Positions 1 through 8,603 of a stretch of DNA of 64,000 nt are shown here, piece after piece. The notes beneath the pieces were generated by a model that was not told the origin of the DNA, did not search any database, and saw nothing but the letters and a program-made list of their open reading frames with translations. This DNA comes from Bradyrhizobium sp. 190 (GTDB lineage Bacteria > Pseudomonadota > Alphaproteobacteria > Rhizobiales > Xanthobacteraceae): positions 496,001 through 560,000 of the forward strand of contig NZ_JADPJL010000008.1 in the NCBI RefSeq assembly GCF_023073415.1. The letters are read 5' to 3'. Position numbers and translations under genes: made by a program. How positions within the stretch are numbered: the first letter of the stretch is position 1; every line of letters starts with the position of its first letter.

Positions 1-1
1 G

Positions 2-139
2 ACCAACGACCGGCACGCACAGGCCACAGTTGCGCGTCCGAAACGCGTGATGTGGGCTTCAGTGAAGATTTTCGTACGCCGGCCCTCGGAGCGTGCGGCA
101 GTCGCGGCGCTTGATCCGCGCGACGCCGACGAGCCTTAG
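2..139 (+). CDS. C-terminal end of an unidentified protein (cut by the window edge)
   Basis: Reading frame 2 is open from the left edge for 45 codons and stops with TAG at 137-139. The residues are basic and arginine-rich, ending in an acidic tail (DPRDADEP). I do not recognise the family. Its stop overlaps the stop of the convergent lipoprotein gene by a few bases, an arrangement common for real gene pairs in compact genomes. The only support is the open frame and the gene spacing, so it may be a chance ORF. Confidence 0.35.
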   Translation, partial: TNDRHAQATVARPKRVMWASVKIFVRRPSERAAVAALDPRDADEP

Positions 140-558
140 ATGCGCACCACTGTCACTTGCATGAAACTCGTCGGCGGGTGGGCTTTCCGGAAGACGAGCT
201 TTCCATTTTCAAGAAGGTACGAACAACCGGCTATGCCCTTGACTTCTTGGCCAAGCAAACCCGTATTGGTCGTAGGTGCGGCGAGCACAGCAAACTGGTC
301 TCCAGTAAGCAACCTGGCGTCGATTTCGTTAAGATGGACCGCCGCCATCGGCGAGAACCTGTAATGACCGGTGGGTTTCAGATTGGGAAATGCCGCAGCC
401 ACTTTATCTGAGCATTCCTTGATTATGGCGGGCGTAACGAGGGATTGCGCCGTTTCGGCCGCCCGATCCCTTATGGTCATGATACCACCGGGGCCGGTTA
501 CACAGTTGGCCAAAAGCAACGCGCACCCGCCCAGCACAAGTATATTACGCAGCCTCAC
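136..558 (-). CDS. Putative lipoprotein, 140 aa, function unknown
   Basis: The protein begins with a short basic n-region and a hydrophobic stretch ending in a lipobox (LLLANC), so it is probably lipidated and anchored to a membrane. The rest is a soluble domain I do not recognise. I prefer the GTG start at 558 because a purine-rich GGGGGA lies about 9 nt upstream and it places the signal peptide at the N-terminus; the longer frame opening at 603 uses TTG and adds a charged leader that would spoil the signal. Convergent with the partial gene at the left edge, divergent from nothing obvious. Identity unknown. Confidence 0.6.
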   Translation of the reverse strand: MRLRNILVLGGCALLLANCVTGPGGIMTIRDRAAETAQSLVTPAIIKECSDKVAAAFPNLKPTGHYRFSPMAAVHLNEIDARLLTGDQFAVLAAPTTNTGLLGQEVKGIAGCSYLLENGKLVFRKAHPPTSFMQVTVVRI

Positions 559-673
559 GATTTCCCCCAACGCATGTGATGCTTTTTCATTCCTGAGATC
601 CAACCCGGATGTCGCTTTTCGCGGCGGCTGAGTTACTTTCAGCCGGTTCCATTAATACGCGCCAAAGGCGACT

Positions 674-1462
674 CTACGCCGGGACGCGCCCACCGAAAAA
701 CGGCATCAGGGCGCGGCTCAGCGTGTGCGGCCGCTGGGAGGTGAAGATCATCTCGGCGCCGGCCGTATCGCTTTCCCGGCCTGGAGATCCGAGCAGGCCG
801 GACACACGCCGGGCGATGGCGGGCGCGGGATCGATCCAGTCGACCGGCCACGGCGCGAGCCTTGTCAGGCGGTCGAGCAGCAGCGGATAGTGGGTGCAGG
901 CCAGCACGACGGTGTCGGTGCGATCCTCGCCATTTCCGACAAAGCAGGGGGCAAGCTCGGCTGCGATATCCGCATCGCTCACGTCGTTGCCGCTGAGGGC
1001 GGATTCGGCGAGCGAGGCGAGTTCTGCCGATCCCACCAGCGTCACGTCGCAGCCTTGCGCGAAATCATCGATCAGGCGCCTGGTGTATTCGCGCTTGACG
1101 GTGCCCCTGGTGCCGAGCACCGAAACGCGTTTGGTCTTCGAACTGGCGCAGGCCGGCTTGATCGCAGGCACGGTGCCGACGAACGGCACGCTATAGGCGC
1201 TGCGCAGATGCGACATCACGAGCGTGGAAGCGGTGTTGCAGGCAATCACCACCAAAGCCGGGGCGTGGCGCGCGATCAACTCGCCGACCAGCGGCACCAC
1301 GCGGGCAATGATCTCTTCCTCGCTGTGATGGCCATAGGGAAAGAACGCATCGTCGGCGACATAGACGTAGTGCGCGTCCGGCCGGGCGCGGACGATCTCG
1401 CGCAAGACCGTGAGACCGCCAAGGCCGGAGTCGAAGACGAGGATGGTGGGCGGGGCTGACAC
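674..1462 (-). CDS. murI: Glutamate racemase
   Basis: Interconverts L- and D-glutamate, supplying D-Glu for peptidoglycan in the cytoplasm. At 262 aa it has the normal length. The N-terminal FDSGLGGL motif and the two catalytic cysteine motifs, ACNTAST (about residue 75) and ACTHYPLL (about residue 190), are intact, as expected for the cofactor-independent two-cysteine mechanism. The start is GTG with an AAGG about 8 nt upstream. It lies on the same strand as purB but 270 bp away; that gap shows no supported gene, so the two are probably separate units. Confidence 0.95.
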   Translation of the reverse strand: MSAPPTILVFDSGLGGLTVLREIVRARPDAHYVYVADDAFFPYGHHSEEEIIARVVPLVGELIARHAPALVVIACNTASTLVMSHLRSAYSVPFVGTVPAIKPACASSKTKRVSVLGTRGTVKREYTRRLIDDFAQGCDVTLVGSAELASLAESALSGNDVSDADIAAELAPCFVGNGEDRTDTVVLACTHYPLLLDRLTRLAPWPVDWIDPAPAIARRVSGLLGSPGRESDTAGAEMIFTSQRPHTLSRALMPFFGGRVPA

Positions 1463-1731
1463 GCTGCGACCTTAGCCGATCTGCGGTTACCGTTGGGTTG
1501 CTTTCAGTGTGCCGACGGCATCACGGAGCTTCTCGACGGCGGTTGCGACAATTTGGAATGATTTAAATCGGCTTGGCAAGGCCGGAAAACTGCTGGGGCG
1601 GGCGCCCAGGGCCAATTCAAGGCACCCGCAGAGAGGTTCGACCGATGGGTGAGGGAAGTCCCGCCAAACCGTTGCGCCGGTTGGAAATTCTCCAACTTGC
1701 AGCGTTTTGACCCTTTGCGCCGGCGGAACGA

Positions 1732-3039
1732 TCAACTCTCGCCGAACACGCGCTTGAAGATCGTATCGACGTGCTTGAAGTGATAGCCGAGGTCGAACTG
1801 CTCCTCGATGTCGGCATCGGTCAGATGCTTCTTCACGTCAGGATCTTTCTTGAGCAGCGTCTGGAAGTCGCCTTCGCCGCGCCAGACCGGCATGGCGTTG
1901 CGCTGGACGTATTTGTAGGCGTCCTCGCGGCTGGCGCCCTTTTGCGTCAGCGCGATCAGCAGCCGCTGCGAATGCACGAGGCCCCCGAGGCGGTCGAGGT
2001 TCTTCTGCATGTTGGCGGGATAGATCAAAAGCTTCTCGATCAGCCCGGCGAGGCGCATCAGCGCAAAATCGAGCGTGACGGTGGCGTCCGGTCCGATCAT
2101 GCGTTCGGCCGAAGAGTGCGAGATGTCGCGCTCGTGCCAGAGGGCGACGTTTTCCATCGCCGGCATCGCATAGGCGCGCACCATGCGGGAGAGCCCGGTG
2201 AGGTTTTCCGACAGCACCGGGTTGCGCTTGTGCGGCATCGCCGACGAGCCCTTCTGGCCCTCGGAGAAGAATTCTTCCGCTTCCAGCACCTCGGTGCGCT
2301 GCAGGTGACGGATTTCGATCGACAACCGCTCGACGGAAGAGGCGATCACGCCAAGCGTTGCAAAATACATCGCGTGACGGTCGCGCGGAATCACCTGGGT
2401 CGAGATCGGCTCCGGCTGAAGCCCCATCGCCTTGGCAACATGTTCTTCGACGCGCGGGTCGATCTGCGCGAAGGTGCCGACGGCGCCCGAAATCGCGCAG
2501 GTCGCGACTTCCTTGCGGGCGGCGACCAGGCGCTCGCGGGCGCGGGAAAATTCCGCGTAGGCATAGGCGAGCTTGAGCCCGAACGTCACCGGCTCGGCGT
2601 GGATGCCGTGGGAGCGTCCGATGGTCGGCGTCATCTTGTGCTCGAAGGCGCGCTTCTTCAGCGCTGCCAGCACCTTGTCGATATCGGATATCAAAAGGTC
2701 GGCGGCGCGGGTGAGCTGCACGTTGAGGCAGGTGTCGAGCACGTCGGAGGAGGTCATGCCCTGGTGGACGAAGCGCGCCTCGGGGCCGACGATTTCGGCC
2801 AGATGGGTCAGGAAGGCGATGACGTCATGCTTGGTCTCGCGCTCGATCTCGTCGATCCGGGCGACGTCGAAGGTGGCATCCCTGGCCTTGGCCCAGATCG
2901 TCTTCGCGGCTTCCTTGGGGATTGTGCCGATTTCCGCCAGCGCATCAGCCGCATGCGCCTCGATCTCGAACCAGATCTTGAAGCGGGTCTGCGGCTCCCA
3001 GATGGATGCCATTTCCGGGCGGGTATAACGGGGGATCAT
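1732..3039 (-). CDS. purB: Adenylosuccinate lyase
   Basis: Catalyses two fumarate-releasing steps of purine synthesis: SAICAR to AICAR and adenylosuccinate to AMP. The 435-aa product contains the fumarase/aspartase superfamily signature SSAMPHKRNP near residue 265 and the conserved TSSDVLDT segment. The start at 3039 is chosen because family members begin MIPRY(S/T)RPEM; an in-frame extension of 25 codons upstream is arginine/proline-rich and looks non-coding. It is a single-copy housekeeping gene, with nothing odd seen. Confidence 0.96.
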   Translation of the reverse strand: MIPRYTRPEMASIWEPQTRFKIWFEIEAHAADALAEIGTIPKEAAKTIWAKARDATFDVARIDEIERETKHDVIAFLTHLAEIVGPEARFVHQGMTSSDVLDTCLNVQLTRAADLLISDIDKVLAALKKRAFEHKMTPTIGRSHGIHAEPVTFGLKLAYAYAEFSRARERLVAARKEVATCAISGAVGTFAQIDPRVEEHVAKAMGLQPEPISTQVIPRDRHAMYFATLGVIASSVERLSIEIRHLQRTEVLEAEEFFSEGQKGSSAMPHKRNPVLSENLTGLSRMVRAYAMPAMENVALWHERDISHSSAERMIGPDATVTLDFALMRLAGLIEKLLIYPANMQKNLDRLGGLVHSQRLLIALTQKGASREDAYKYVQRNAMPVWRGEGDFQTLLKKDPDVKKHLTDADIEEQFDLGYHFKHVDTIFKRVFGES

Positions 3040-3202
3040 CGACAACTCCGGGCAGCGTAGGGCGGGATCGCGAGGCGATCCCGGCCGATTTGTTTTTACG
3101 CTGCGCTTTAGCAAATCGTGTCAGGGGAGGCCACCCATACGGGGGCGCAGAGACGGGAAAACCGGAAGCTCTGGCAGGGCAGAAACCCGCTCGGGACGGC
3201 CC

Positions 3203-3856
3203 CTAAAGACTGGCCAGCCCGCACTCCACGGCCAGGCGGACAAGCTGCGCGTCCGTACGCATGCCGGTCTTGGTCTTGATCAGATAATGGTAGTTTTGCA
3301 CGGTCTTGATGCTGAGATTGAGGTTTGAGGCGATCTGCTCCGTGGTCGCGCCAGCGGCCAGTTGCCTGAGGATCTCGATTTCCCGCTCGCCGAGCTGATC
3401 GAGCACCGATCCCGAAGGGGAGAGGCTTTCCATCGCCAGAACGTGGGCGATGTCGTCGCTGATCGCCGGCTCGCCGCGGACCAGCGAACGGATCGCCCGG
3501 ATCAGCTCGGAAGGGGCGGAGCCTTTTGTCACATAGCCGTTCGCCCCGGCATTGAAGGCCGCCTTCACCTGCGCCGCCTCGCAGTGCATGCTGAAGACCA
3601 GAATGCGCGCGCCGGAGCTGCGCGAGCGGATGTTCCTGACGGCCTCCAGGCCGCTGGCACCCGGCATCAAGATGTCCATCACCACGACGTCGGGGGCGTG
3701 CGCCTTGAATGCGCGGTAGGCGTCAACCGCGTTGTCGGCCTCGGCCACCACCTGGAAATCGTCCTGATGTTCGAGGACGCGCCGGTAGCCTTGCCGGACA
3801 ACAGGATGGTCGTCGACGAGCAGGATCGAAATGCCTGGGGTCTGCGGCGTGGTCAT
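3203..3856 (-). CDS. NarL/FixJ-type response regulator
   Basis: A 217-aa DNA-binding response regulator. The N-terminal receiver domain carries the acidic pair after ILLV (residues 15-16), phospho-acceptor Asp61 in VVMDILMPG and a conserved Lys in YVTKG near residue 107. The C-terminal third is a LuxR-type helix-turn-helix (LGEREIEILRQL onward). It follows its partner histidine kinase with a TGATG overlap, so the two are translationally coupled and almost certainly form one two-component system. A longer open frame reads upstream through the kinase gene, but that is an out-of-frame shadow. The regulated genes are not known; the divergent ExbB-like operon is a candidate. Confidence 0.9.
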   Translation of the reverse strand: MTTPQTPGISILLVDDHPVVRQGYRRVLEHQDDFQVVAEADNAVDAYRAFKAHAPDVVVMDILMPGASGLEAVRNIRSRSSGARILVFSMHCEAAQVKAAFNAGANGYVTKGSAPSELIRAIRSLVRGEPAISDDIAHVLAMESLSPSGSVLDQLGEREIEILRQLAAGATTEQIASNLNLSIKTVQNYHYLIKTKTGMRTDAQLVRLAVECGLASL

Positions 3857-5232
3857 CAAGCCGCCAGCGGGATCGTGGCAGCCACGCTCACCCCGCGATT
3901 GGCATCCGCGATCGACAGCGAGCCGCCAAGGGCGGTGACCCTCTCGCGAATGCCTGTCAACCCGAAGCCGGTGGACGCTGCGACCTTGGCCGCATCGCCG
4001 CCGCCGTCGTCCTCGACATGGACCAGCAGCGCGTTTTCCGCTCCCGTACGCCGCTCGATCCTCAGCACGATCCCGCGCGCTGAGCTGTGCCGCAGCGAGT
4101 TGGTCAGGCATTCCTGAACCATCCGGTAGGCGGTCGCGGCGACGGCGCCGCGGACGTCGGCGAGATCGCCCTTGAGATCGAGCTGGATCATCGGCTGCGT
4201 TGCATTCCCCGACCGCCAGTTGTCGACGAGATCGACAAGGCAGGCCTCCAGCCCGAGTTCCTCGGCGGGCGGATGGCGCAAGCGCTTCAGGGTATCCCTG
4301 AGGCAGGCCATGATGCGATGGGTGGCCTGCGAGATCATCCGCGCGTCCTGCGCGACCTCGCATCTGCTCTGGTCCTGCGCCTGCGCGCTGGCGACCTCGA
4401 TCGTGTTGGCAAAGGCAAGGATCGCGGCCAGGTTCTGTCCGAACTCGTCGTGCAATTCGCGGGCAAGCACGCGCCGCTCGTCGCTGCGGATTTCCAATAG
4501 ACGCCGGGTCAGCGCGGCACGTTCTTCCGTGGCCTGCGCGAGGCGGTCGCCGAGTTCGCCGACGGCCTGCCCGATCATGGCAAGGTCCATCGAGCGGAAG
4601 CGCGGCAGCGAGGTTCGGTATTGGCCGCGCGCCATGCGTTGCAGGGCGGCAACGATCTGCTGCGCGGGCGCCAGCGTATGCGCAATCGCCAGCGATGCGA
4701 GCAGCGCGATCGCCACCGCCATCAGCAAGGCGAGGTGGATGTTGTCGAGGATGTGCTGCCAGGCCAGCGCGATGGCGGCATTTGGATCGGGGACGGCCGA
4801 GACATTGCCTGCGTTGGCGGCGCGCGCGCTGATCGGCCGGACGACCGCGGCGTGATCCCCAAGCAGCGTCTGTACGGTGGCGGCGAACCAGTGTGGCGGA
4901 ACTTGGCCGATCCCCTTGCTCTGGCCGCAAAGCGGATTTTCGAACGCGCCGGCGGGCTCGATCTGGACGCAGATGCCCGGCGAGATCAGCCCCATCGTTT
5001 CAATGGTGCGCCATTGCGGCGCCGGCAATAGTTGCTCGCGCATCCTGTTGCCGCGCAACAGCAATTCGCGCCAGTAGAGCGCTTCCAGCGCGACCGAGAC
5101 GCGTTCGGCGGAAGCGGCCGTGGCGCGATCGACGCTGCGATGGGCATCGATCGTCGCCCAGACGGTCGCCGCTCCCAGACACAGGATGACGACGACGAAC
5201 AGGCGGCCGACAAGCTGAAGGACGAGGCGCAT
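3856..5232 (-). CDS. Membrane sensor histidine kinase, HisKA_3 type
   Basis: A 458-aa inner-membrane kinase paired with the adjacent NarL-type regulator. It has a membrane span at about residues 8-27, a periplasmic sensor region of about 140 residues, a second span near 165-185, a HAMP-like linker, the dimerisation/phospho-acceptor motif ARELHDEFGQN (His about 261) and a C-terminal HATPase domain (VEDDGGG, GFGLTGIRERV). The ATG at 5232 is preceded by GGGGAG at a good distance; the frame extends further upstream without a signal. The sensor region matches no ligand class I recognise. Confidence 0.9.
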   Translation of the reverse strand: MRLVLQLVGRLFVVVILCLGAATVWATIDAHRSVDRATAASAERVSVALEALYWRELLLRGNRMREQLLPAPQWRTIETMGLISPGICVQIEPAGAFENPLCGQSKGIGQVPPHWFAATVQTLLGDHAAVVRPISARAANAGNVSAVPDPNAAIALAWQHILDNIHLALLMAVAIALLASLAIAHTLAPAQQIVAALQRMARGQYRTSLPRFRSMDLAMIGQAVGELGDRLAQATEERAALTRRLLEIRSDERRVLARELHDEFGQNLAAILAFANTIEVASAQAQDQSRCEVAQDARMISQATHRIMACLRDTLKRLRHPPAEELGLEACLVDLVDNWRSGNATQPMIQLDLKGDLADVRGAVAATAYRMVQECLTNSLRHSSARGIVLRIERRTGAENALLVHVEDDGGGDAAKVAASTGFGLTGIRERVTALGGSLSIADANRGVSVAATIPLAA

Positions 5233-5446
5233 TCGATCACTCCCCAACGTGCGGATGCGTGCAACAGCACCGCTAATTCGCGCCAAATGCAAGCCGGCGA
5301 GGCGCAGCTCGGGAAATTTTCCCAGCCAACCCTGGGCATATGTCTTTGGACGCGGCCGTGGGCCGCTGATCTAACCAAACTCACGGATTTTCGTCGCGGC
5401 CGGCCTTGGGCGGAACCGCACTTCCCAGCCAGGGAGCTGACGCAGC

Positions 5447-6211
5447 ATGAGTGCCACGGCCAGCGCCGAGACCGCGCCCTCCGGCGCAGACACGTCCGAA
5501 CGCAGCGTCCTCCTGTTGTGGATGATATTCACCGGGCTGTCGGTCTTCGCCGTCGTGCTGTTGTGGCGGTACGGACTGCTCCATCTGATGGTCAGTTCCG
5601 ACCGCACCTACATTTCGAGCGTCATTGCCGTCTTCTATTTCGTCACCTGCTTCCATTGCTTCTGGCGGACGCGCGCGATCGCGCGTGAGGGCGAGATCAC
5701 GCGGCGCTGCCGCGCCATCCTGTCGGCGCCCGGCGGGACGAGGGGACTTGATCACGCGCGCGCCCTGCCGGGCGGGCTGGTGCCGGATCACATCCGCAAT
5801 CTCGTGAAAAAGGCGGAGGCGCAAGCCGCCGGCCGCATCGACCAGACGCTGCTGCTGCGGACGCTGGCCGATCGCTTGCGCGGTTCCAACGGATTTGGCG
5901 CATTCGTTTCCGACACGCTGATGAAGCTCGGGCTGCTCGGCACGATCATCGGTTTCATCATCATGCTGGCGCCGATCGCCACCCTCGATGCGGCCGACAA
6001 GGCCGCGATGAAAACATCGATGGGCCTGATGAGCGACGGCATGGCGGTGGCCATGTACACGACGCTGGCGGGCCTGATCGGCTCCATCCTCGTCCGAATT
6101 CAATATTACATGCTCGATGCCGCTACCCAGCGGGTATTTTCCGATGCCGTCATGCTGACCGAGACGCACGTCACCCCGGTATTGGAAAGCCGTCCTGGAA
6201 CGCCACCATGA
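5447..6211 (+). CDS. MotA/TolQ/ExbB-like proton channel protein
   Basis: A 254-aa inner-membrane protein with hydrophobic segments at about residues 21-48, 57-73, 160-178 and 197-217. The C-terminal part (LMKLGLLGTIIGF to AVAMYTTLAGLIGSILV) matches the MotA/TolQ/ExbB channel pattern: a Gly-rich span, a polar loop with a conserved Met/Gly stretch, and a TT-x-AGL span. Family members form a pentamer around a two-subunit plug and use proton flow to drive a periplasmic partner. It is the first gene of a three-gene operon; the next gene overlaps by 4 bp and has the topology of an ExbD/TolR/MotB partner. No tonB, tol or flagellar genes are nearby, so its load is unknown. Confidence 0.75.
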   Translation: MSATASAETAPSGADTSERSVLLLWMIFTGLSVFAVVLLWRYGLLHLMVSSDRTYISSVIAVFYFVTCFHCFWRTRAIAREGEITRRCRAILSAPGGTRGLDHARALPGGLVPDHIRNLVKKAEAQAAGRIDQTLLLRTLADRLRGSNGFGAFVSDTLMKLGLLGTIIGFIIMLAPIATLDAADKAAMKTSMGLMSDGMAVAMYTTLAGLIGSILVRIQYYMLDAATQRVFSDAVMLTETHVTPVLESRPGTPP

Positions 6212-6882
6212 TGGATGACTTCGGTCTCTATCCGCGCGAGGAGCCGTTCGACCCGCTCGGCGTGATGCTGTTCAAGGCGCTGCAGGTGATCGCTTTCCTG
6301 TTCTTCCTTGCGCTGCTCGCGGTCTCGCCCGATGCAAAGGAAGGCAAGATCGATTCCAAGGCCGAATTCCTCATCACGATGGACTGGCCGGACAGTCATC
6401 CTGATGACTTCGATCTGTTCGTGCAGGACCCTGTCGGCAACATTGCCTGGTACCGCCGGCGCGAGGCCGGTTTCCTCACCCTCGACCGCGACGATCGCGG
6501 CGGCGCGAACGATTTCATCATCGTCAACGGCAAGAAGATCCTGTCGCCGGTCCGAGAGGAAATCGTCACGGTGCGGGGCGTCGTCCCCGGCGAATACACC
6601 GTCAACGTCTCGCACTTTCAGGCCACGACCGGACAGCCGGTCCCGGTGAGCGTGAAGGTGCAGAAGCTCAATCCGACCGCACAGGTGATCTTCGACAACA
6701 AGCTGACGCTCGATCACTCTGGTCATGAGAAGACGGCGGTGCGCTTCTGGCTTGACTCCGCAGGCAAGGTGATCGACGTCCAGCAGCGGCCGAAGTCGCT
6801 GATGGAGACGTTCCGTAACGTTCGCTCCAACGGCGCGGACCTCGATCCGAAAACCGGCGTGAGGATGCCGCGCCGTGAATAG
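6208..6882 (+). CDS. Single-span membrane protein with periplasmic beta-sandwich-like domain (possible ExbD/MotB-role partner)
   Basis: A 224-aa protein with a short cytoplasmic N-terminus, one membrane span (about residues 17-40) and a large periplasmic domain. Asp15 sits in PFDPLGVML at the cytoplasmic edge of the span, a position reminiscent of the proton-carrying Asp in ExbD (PFIDVML), though this is inference. The periplasmic part has DDFDLFVQDPVGN and VPGEYTVNVSHF, resembling the beta-sandwich domains of the DUF2135/pre-peptidase type rather than an ExbD or OmpA fold. ATGA overlap with the gene before it and 8-bp overlap with the gene after it imply co-translation. Not assigned to a named family. 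Confidence 0.55.
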   Translation: MMDDFGLYPREEPFDPLGVMLFKALQVIAFLFFLALLAVSPDAKEGKIDSKAEFLITMDWPDSHPDDFDLFVQDPVGNIAWYRRREAGFLTLDRDDRGGANDFIIVNGKKILSPVREEIVTVRGVVPGEYTVNVSHFQATTGQPVPVSVKVQKLNPTAQVIFDNKLTLDHSGHEKTAVRFWLDSAGKVIDVQQRPKSLMETFRNVRSNGADLDPKTGVRMPRRE

Positions 6883-7483
6883 CCTTCAATCCGTCGTCCT
6901 CACGCTCTCCCTCAGTTACGCGCTGATCGGCGCGCTGCTGCTGATTGTACTGGTCTATGCGCGCCTGCCGTGGTCGGCCAAGGCCGTCGCCGTGGTGGTG
7001 ACGAGTGCGTTCTACATCGCAAGCTTTGTCGGGGTGCGCGGACTGCTGGGCTGGGCCACCATCGACAGGCTGCCCGCAAGTTTCAAGCTATTGCAGGCCC
7101 GTATCGTGGAGCCGCACTCGCTGGAGGGCGATCCGGGCTCGATCTATCTGTGGGTCGAGACCCTCGACGAGGGCAATCGGCCGAGCGGCGTCCCGCGGGC
7201 GTTTCGCATTCCCTACAGCGACAGGCTTGCGGAAAAGACCGACAAGGCGGCGGGCGAGATCGCCGCCGGCCGCCCGCAGGGCGGTCGTGCCGCCGATTTT
7301 GGCGATGGCGGCGGCAGCCTGCTCCAGGCCGCCCGGGAGTACATCACACCCAGCATGATCCTGAACACTTCGGGCGGCGATCCCTCGACGGGCGGGGGAT
7401 TGCTTGTCGCGCCCCGCGATGGCGACGAGGTCTCGTTTACCCCGCTGCTGCCGCCGCGGATGCCGCCGAAGGACGAGCAATAG
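6875..7483 (+). CDS. Two-span membrane protein of unknown function, third gene of the ExbB-like operon
   Basis: A 202-aa protein starting at GTG and overlapping the preceding gene by 8 bp. Two membrane spans are visible (about residues 7-28 and 35-57), followed by a hydrophilic domain of about 145 residues with a Gly-rich, proline-ending tail (FTPLLPPRMPPKDEQ). It contains SIYLWVETLDEG and a Gly/Asp-rich middle. No family recognised. Its strict coupling to the channel-like gene and the beta-sandwich gene suggests all three form one envelope complex. A GC-rich palindrome (about 7496-7510) follows but lacks a T-run, so I do not call it a terminator. Confidence 0.6.
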   Translation: MNSLQSVVLTLSLSYALIGALLLIVLVYARLPWSAKAVAVVVTSAFYIASFVGVRGLLGWATIDRLPASFKLLQARIVEPHSLEGDPGSIYLWVETLDEGNRPSGVPRAFRIPYSDRLAEKTDKAAGEIAAGRPQGGRAADFGDGGGSLLQAAREYITPSMILNTSGGDPSTGGGLLVAPRDGDEVSFTPLLPPRMPPKDEQ

Positions 7484-7529
7484 GCTTCCGGCGAGGGGGC
7501 CGGCCGGCCCGGCAATCACGGATTATTGA

Positions 7530-7553
7530 CTGACAGATATTGAAATCTGTCAG
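7530..7553. promoter_or_regulatory. Palindromic operator, probably for the TetR regulator
   Basis: A perfect 9-bp inverted repeat, CTGACAGAT / ATCTGTCAG, separated by 6 bp. It overlaps a plausible -35 element TTGAAA (7540-7545), which is followed 17-18 bp later by TATA-like sequence (7563-7569). The arrangement fits repression by the TetR-family protein whose gene starts 270 bp downstream, with a 37-codon ORF between. Binding is inferred from symmetry and position, not shown. Confidence 0.6.
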
Positions 7554-7642
7554 CGAGACATGCTATATCCATTGCCGACGCCGGTACTCGGGCGTCGCCC
7601 GGCTCTTAAGGTTTGAGCCCGGTACTTGCAAAGGACTACGCT

Positions 7643-7756
7643 ATGACGACCCATCTCATTCATCTGACCGCCCAAATCCAGCACTGGCTCAACCAGAGCG
7701 TCGCTCGTCATCTGGCCGCCCAGGCCGAGCGGCTGGAACCGGCCACGAAACATTAA
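7643..7756 (+). CDS. Small ORF (37 aa), leader of the tetR-family unit
   Basis: ATG at 7643 has AAGGA about 8 nt upstream and the frame closes with TAA at 7754-7756. The predicted peptide is His/Gln/Ala-rich and amphipathic (HLTAQIQHWLNQS). It lies between the palindromic operator and the TetR gene, so it would be transcribed with the regulator and could be a small effector or a leader peptide. No family recognised. Coding potential rests on the ribosome site, codon use (GC-ending codons) and position only. Confidence 0.45.
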   Translation: MTTHLIHLTAQIQHWLNQSVARHLAAQAERLEPATKH

Positions 7757-7820
7757 CCCGCCAAGGGGATTACAAGGGGATTAGGATGACCACTCGTCCC
7801 ATCGTTTCGCAGGTGCGCGC

Positions 7821-8417
7821 ATGAACGAAGTCGTGGTTCTGACCCCCGAACGGATTCTGGAGGTGACCGAGGACGTTTTGCGCCGTTACGGGCTCGCCAA
7901 GGCAACCGTGGTGGATGTCGCTCGCGCCCTCGATGTCAGCCACGGCAGCGTCTATCGCCATTTCCCCAGCAAGGCCTCGCTGCGCGAGGCGGTGGCCAAG
8001 CGCTGGCTCGACCGTTTGAGTGCGCCCCTTTTGAAGATCGCGGAAGCTTCCGGCCCGGCGCCGGCGCGGCTGGATAAGTGGCTGCGCACGATGTTCTCGA
8101 TCAAGCACAAGCGGCTTGGCGATGATCCCGAAATGTTTGCGACCTACCTGACGCTGGCCCGCGAGGCCTGCAAGGCCGTGAACTGCCACAAGGACTGCCT
8201 GGTCGATCAGATCGCCCTGATCCTGTCCGACGGCGTGAAGCAGGGCGCGTTCGAGGTCGCCGACGTCAACGTTTCGGCCCGCGCCATTTTCGACGCCACC
8301 AGCCGTTTCCACCATCCTGCCCATGCCGAGGAATGGAACGAGCCGGGTGCTGCGGCGCGGATCGAAGCCTTGCTCGCACTGCTGCTCAAGGGCTTGGAAG
8401 CGCCGCGCAAGCGCTGA
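7821..8417 (+). CDS. TetR/AcrR-family transcriptional regulator
   Basis: A 198-aa one-domain regulator. The N-terminal helix-turn-helix (VDVARALDVSHGSVYRHF, about residues 31-48) and the following KASLREAV helix are typical of TetR repressors; the C-terminal two thirds would form the ligand-binding and dimer domain. The palindrome at 7530-7553 upstream is the probable operator, implying autoregulation. No efflux or enzyme gene lies immediately downstream, so the inducer and targets cannot be inferred. ATG start used. Confidence 0.88.
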   Translation: MNEVVVLTPERILEVTEDVLRRYGLAKATVVDVARALDVSHGSVYRHFPSKASLREAVAKRWLDRLSAPLLKIAEASGPAPARLDKWLRTMFSIKHKRLGDDPEMFATYLTLAREACKAVNCHKDCLVDQIALILSDGVKQGAFEVADVNVSARAIFDATSRFHHPAHAEEWNEPGAAARIEALLALLLKGLEAPRKR

Positions 8418-8603
8418 CGATCTTTCTGAAACCGCGTTTGCGCGACCCTTCTCCGTAACCGCGCCGGGCTGCCCGCAGCTTTCTGGCCGAATAAGATCAC
8501 GCTGGCGACGCACCGCGGCCACATACTGCACACGATCAGGTGGCGAGATTGCAAGAGACAGGCATCGTTGGATTGGCGGATGTACCTGATCTCGACGATC
8601 CAG

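Noticed and set aside
725..1459. 244-aa plus-strand ORF opposite murI
   Set aside because: Antisense shadow in high-GC sequence; murI has all catalytic motifs on the other strand.
1487..1735. 82-aa ORF between murI and purB on the minus strand
   Set aside because: Overlaps the purB stop, has no ribosome site, and its residues do not look like a coding protein.
1771..3060. 429-aa plus-strand ORF opposite purB
   Set aside because: Antisense shadow; purB signature motif and length fit the minus strand.
3857..4930. N-terminal half of a 575-aa open frame reading into the response regulator
   Set aside because: It lies out of frame inside the histidine kinase gene; the true regulator starts at 3856 with a TGATG overlap.
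5447..7483. Calling the three-gene operon a Zorya defence system
   Set aside because: No ZorC/ZorD or ZorE helicase or nuclease component, and the second protein lacks the OmpA-like/ZorB domain; only a general ExbB-like relation is supported.
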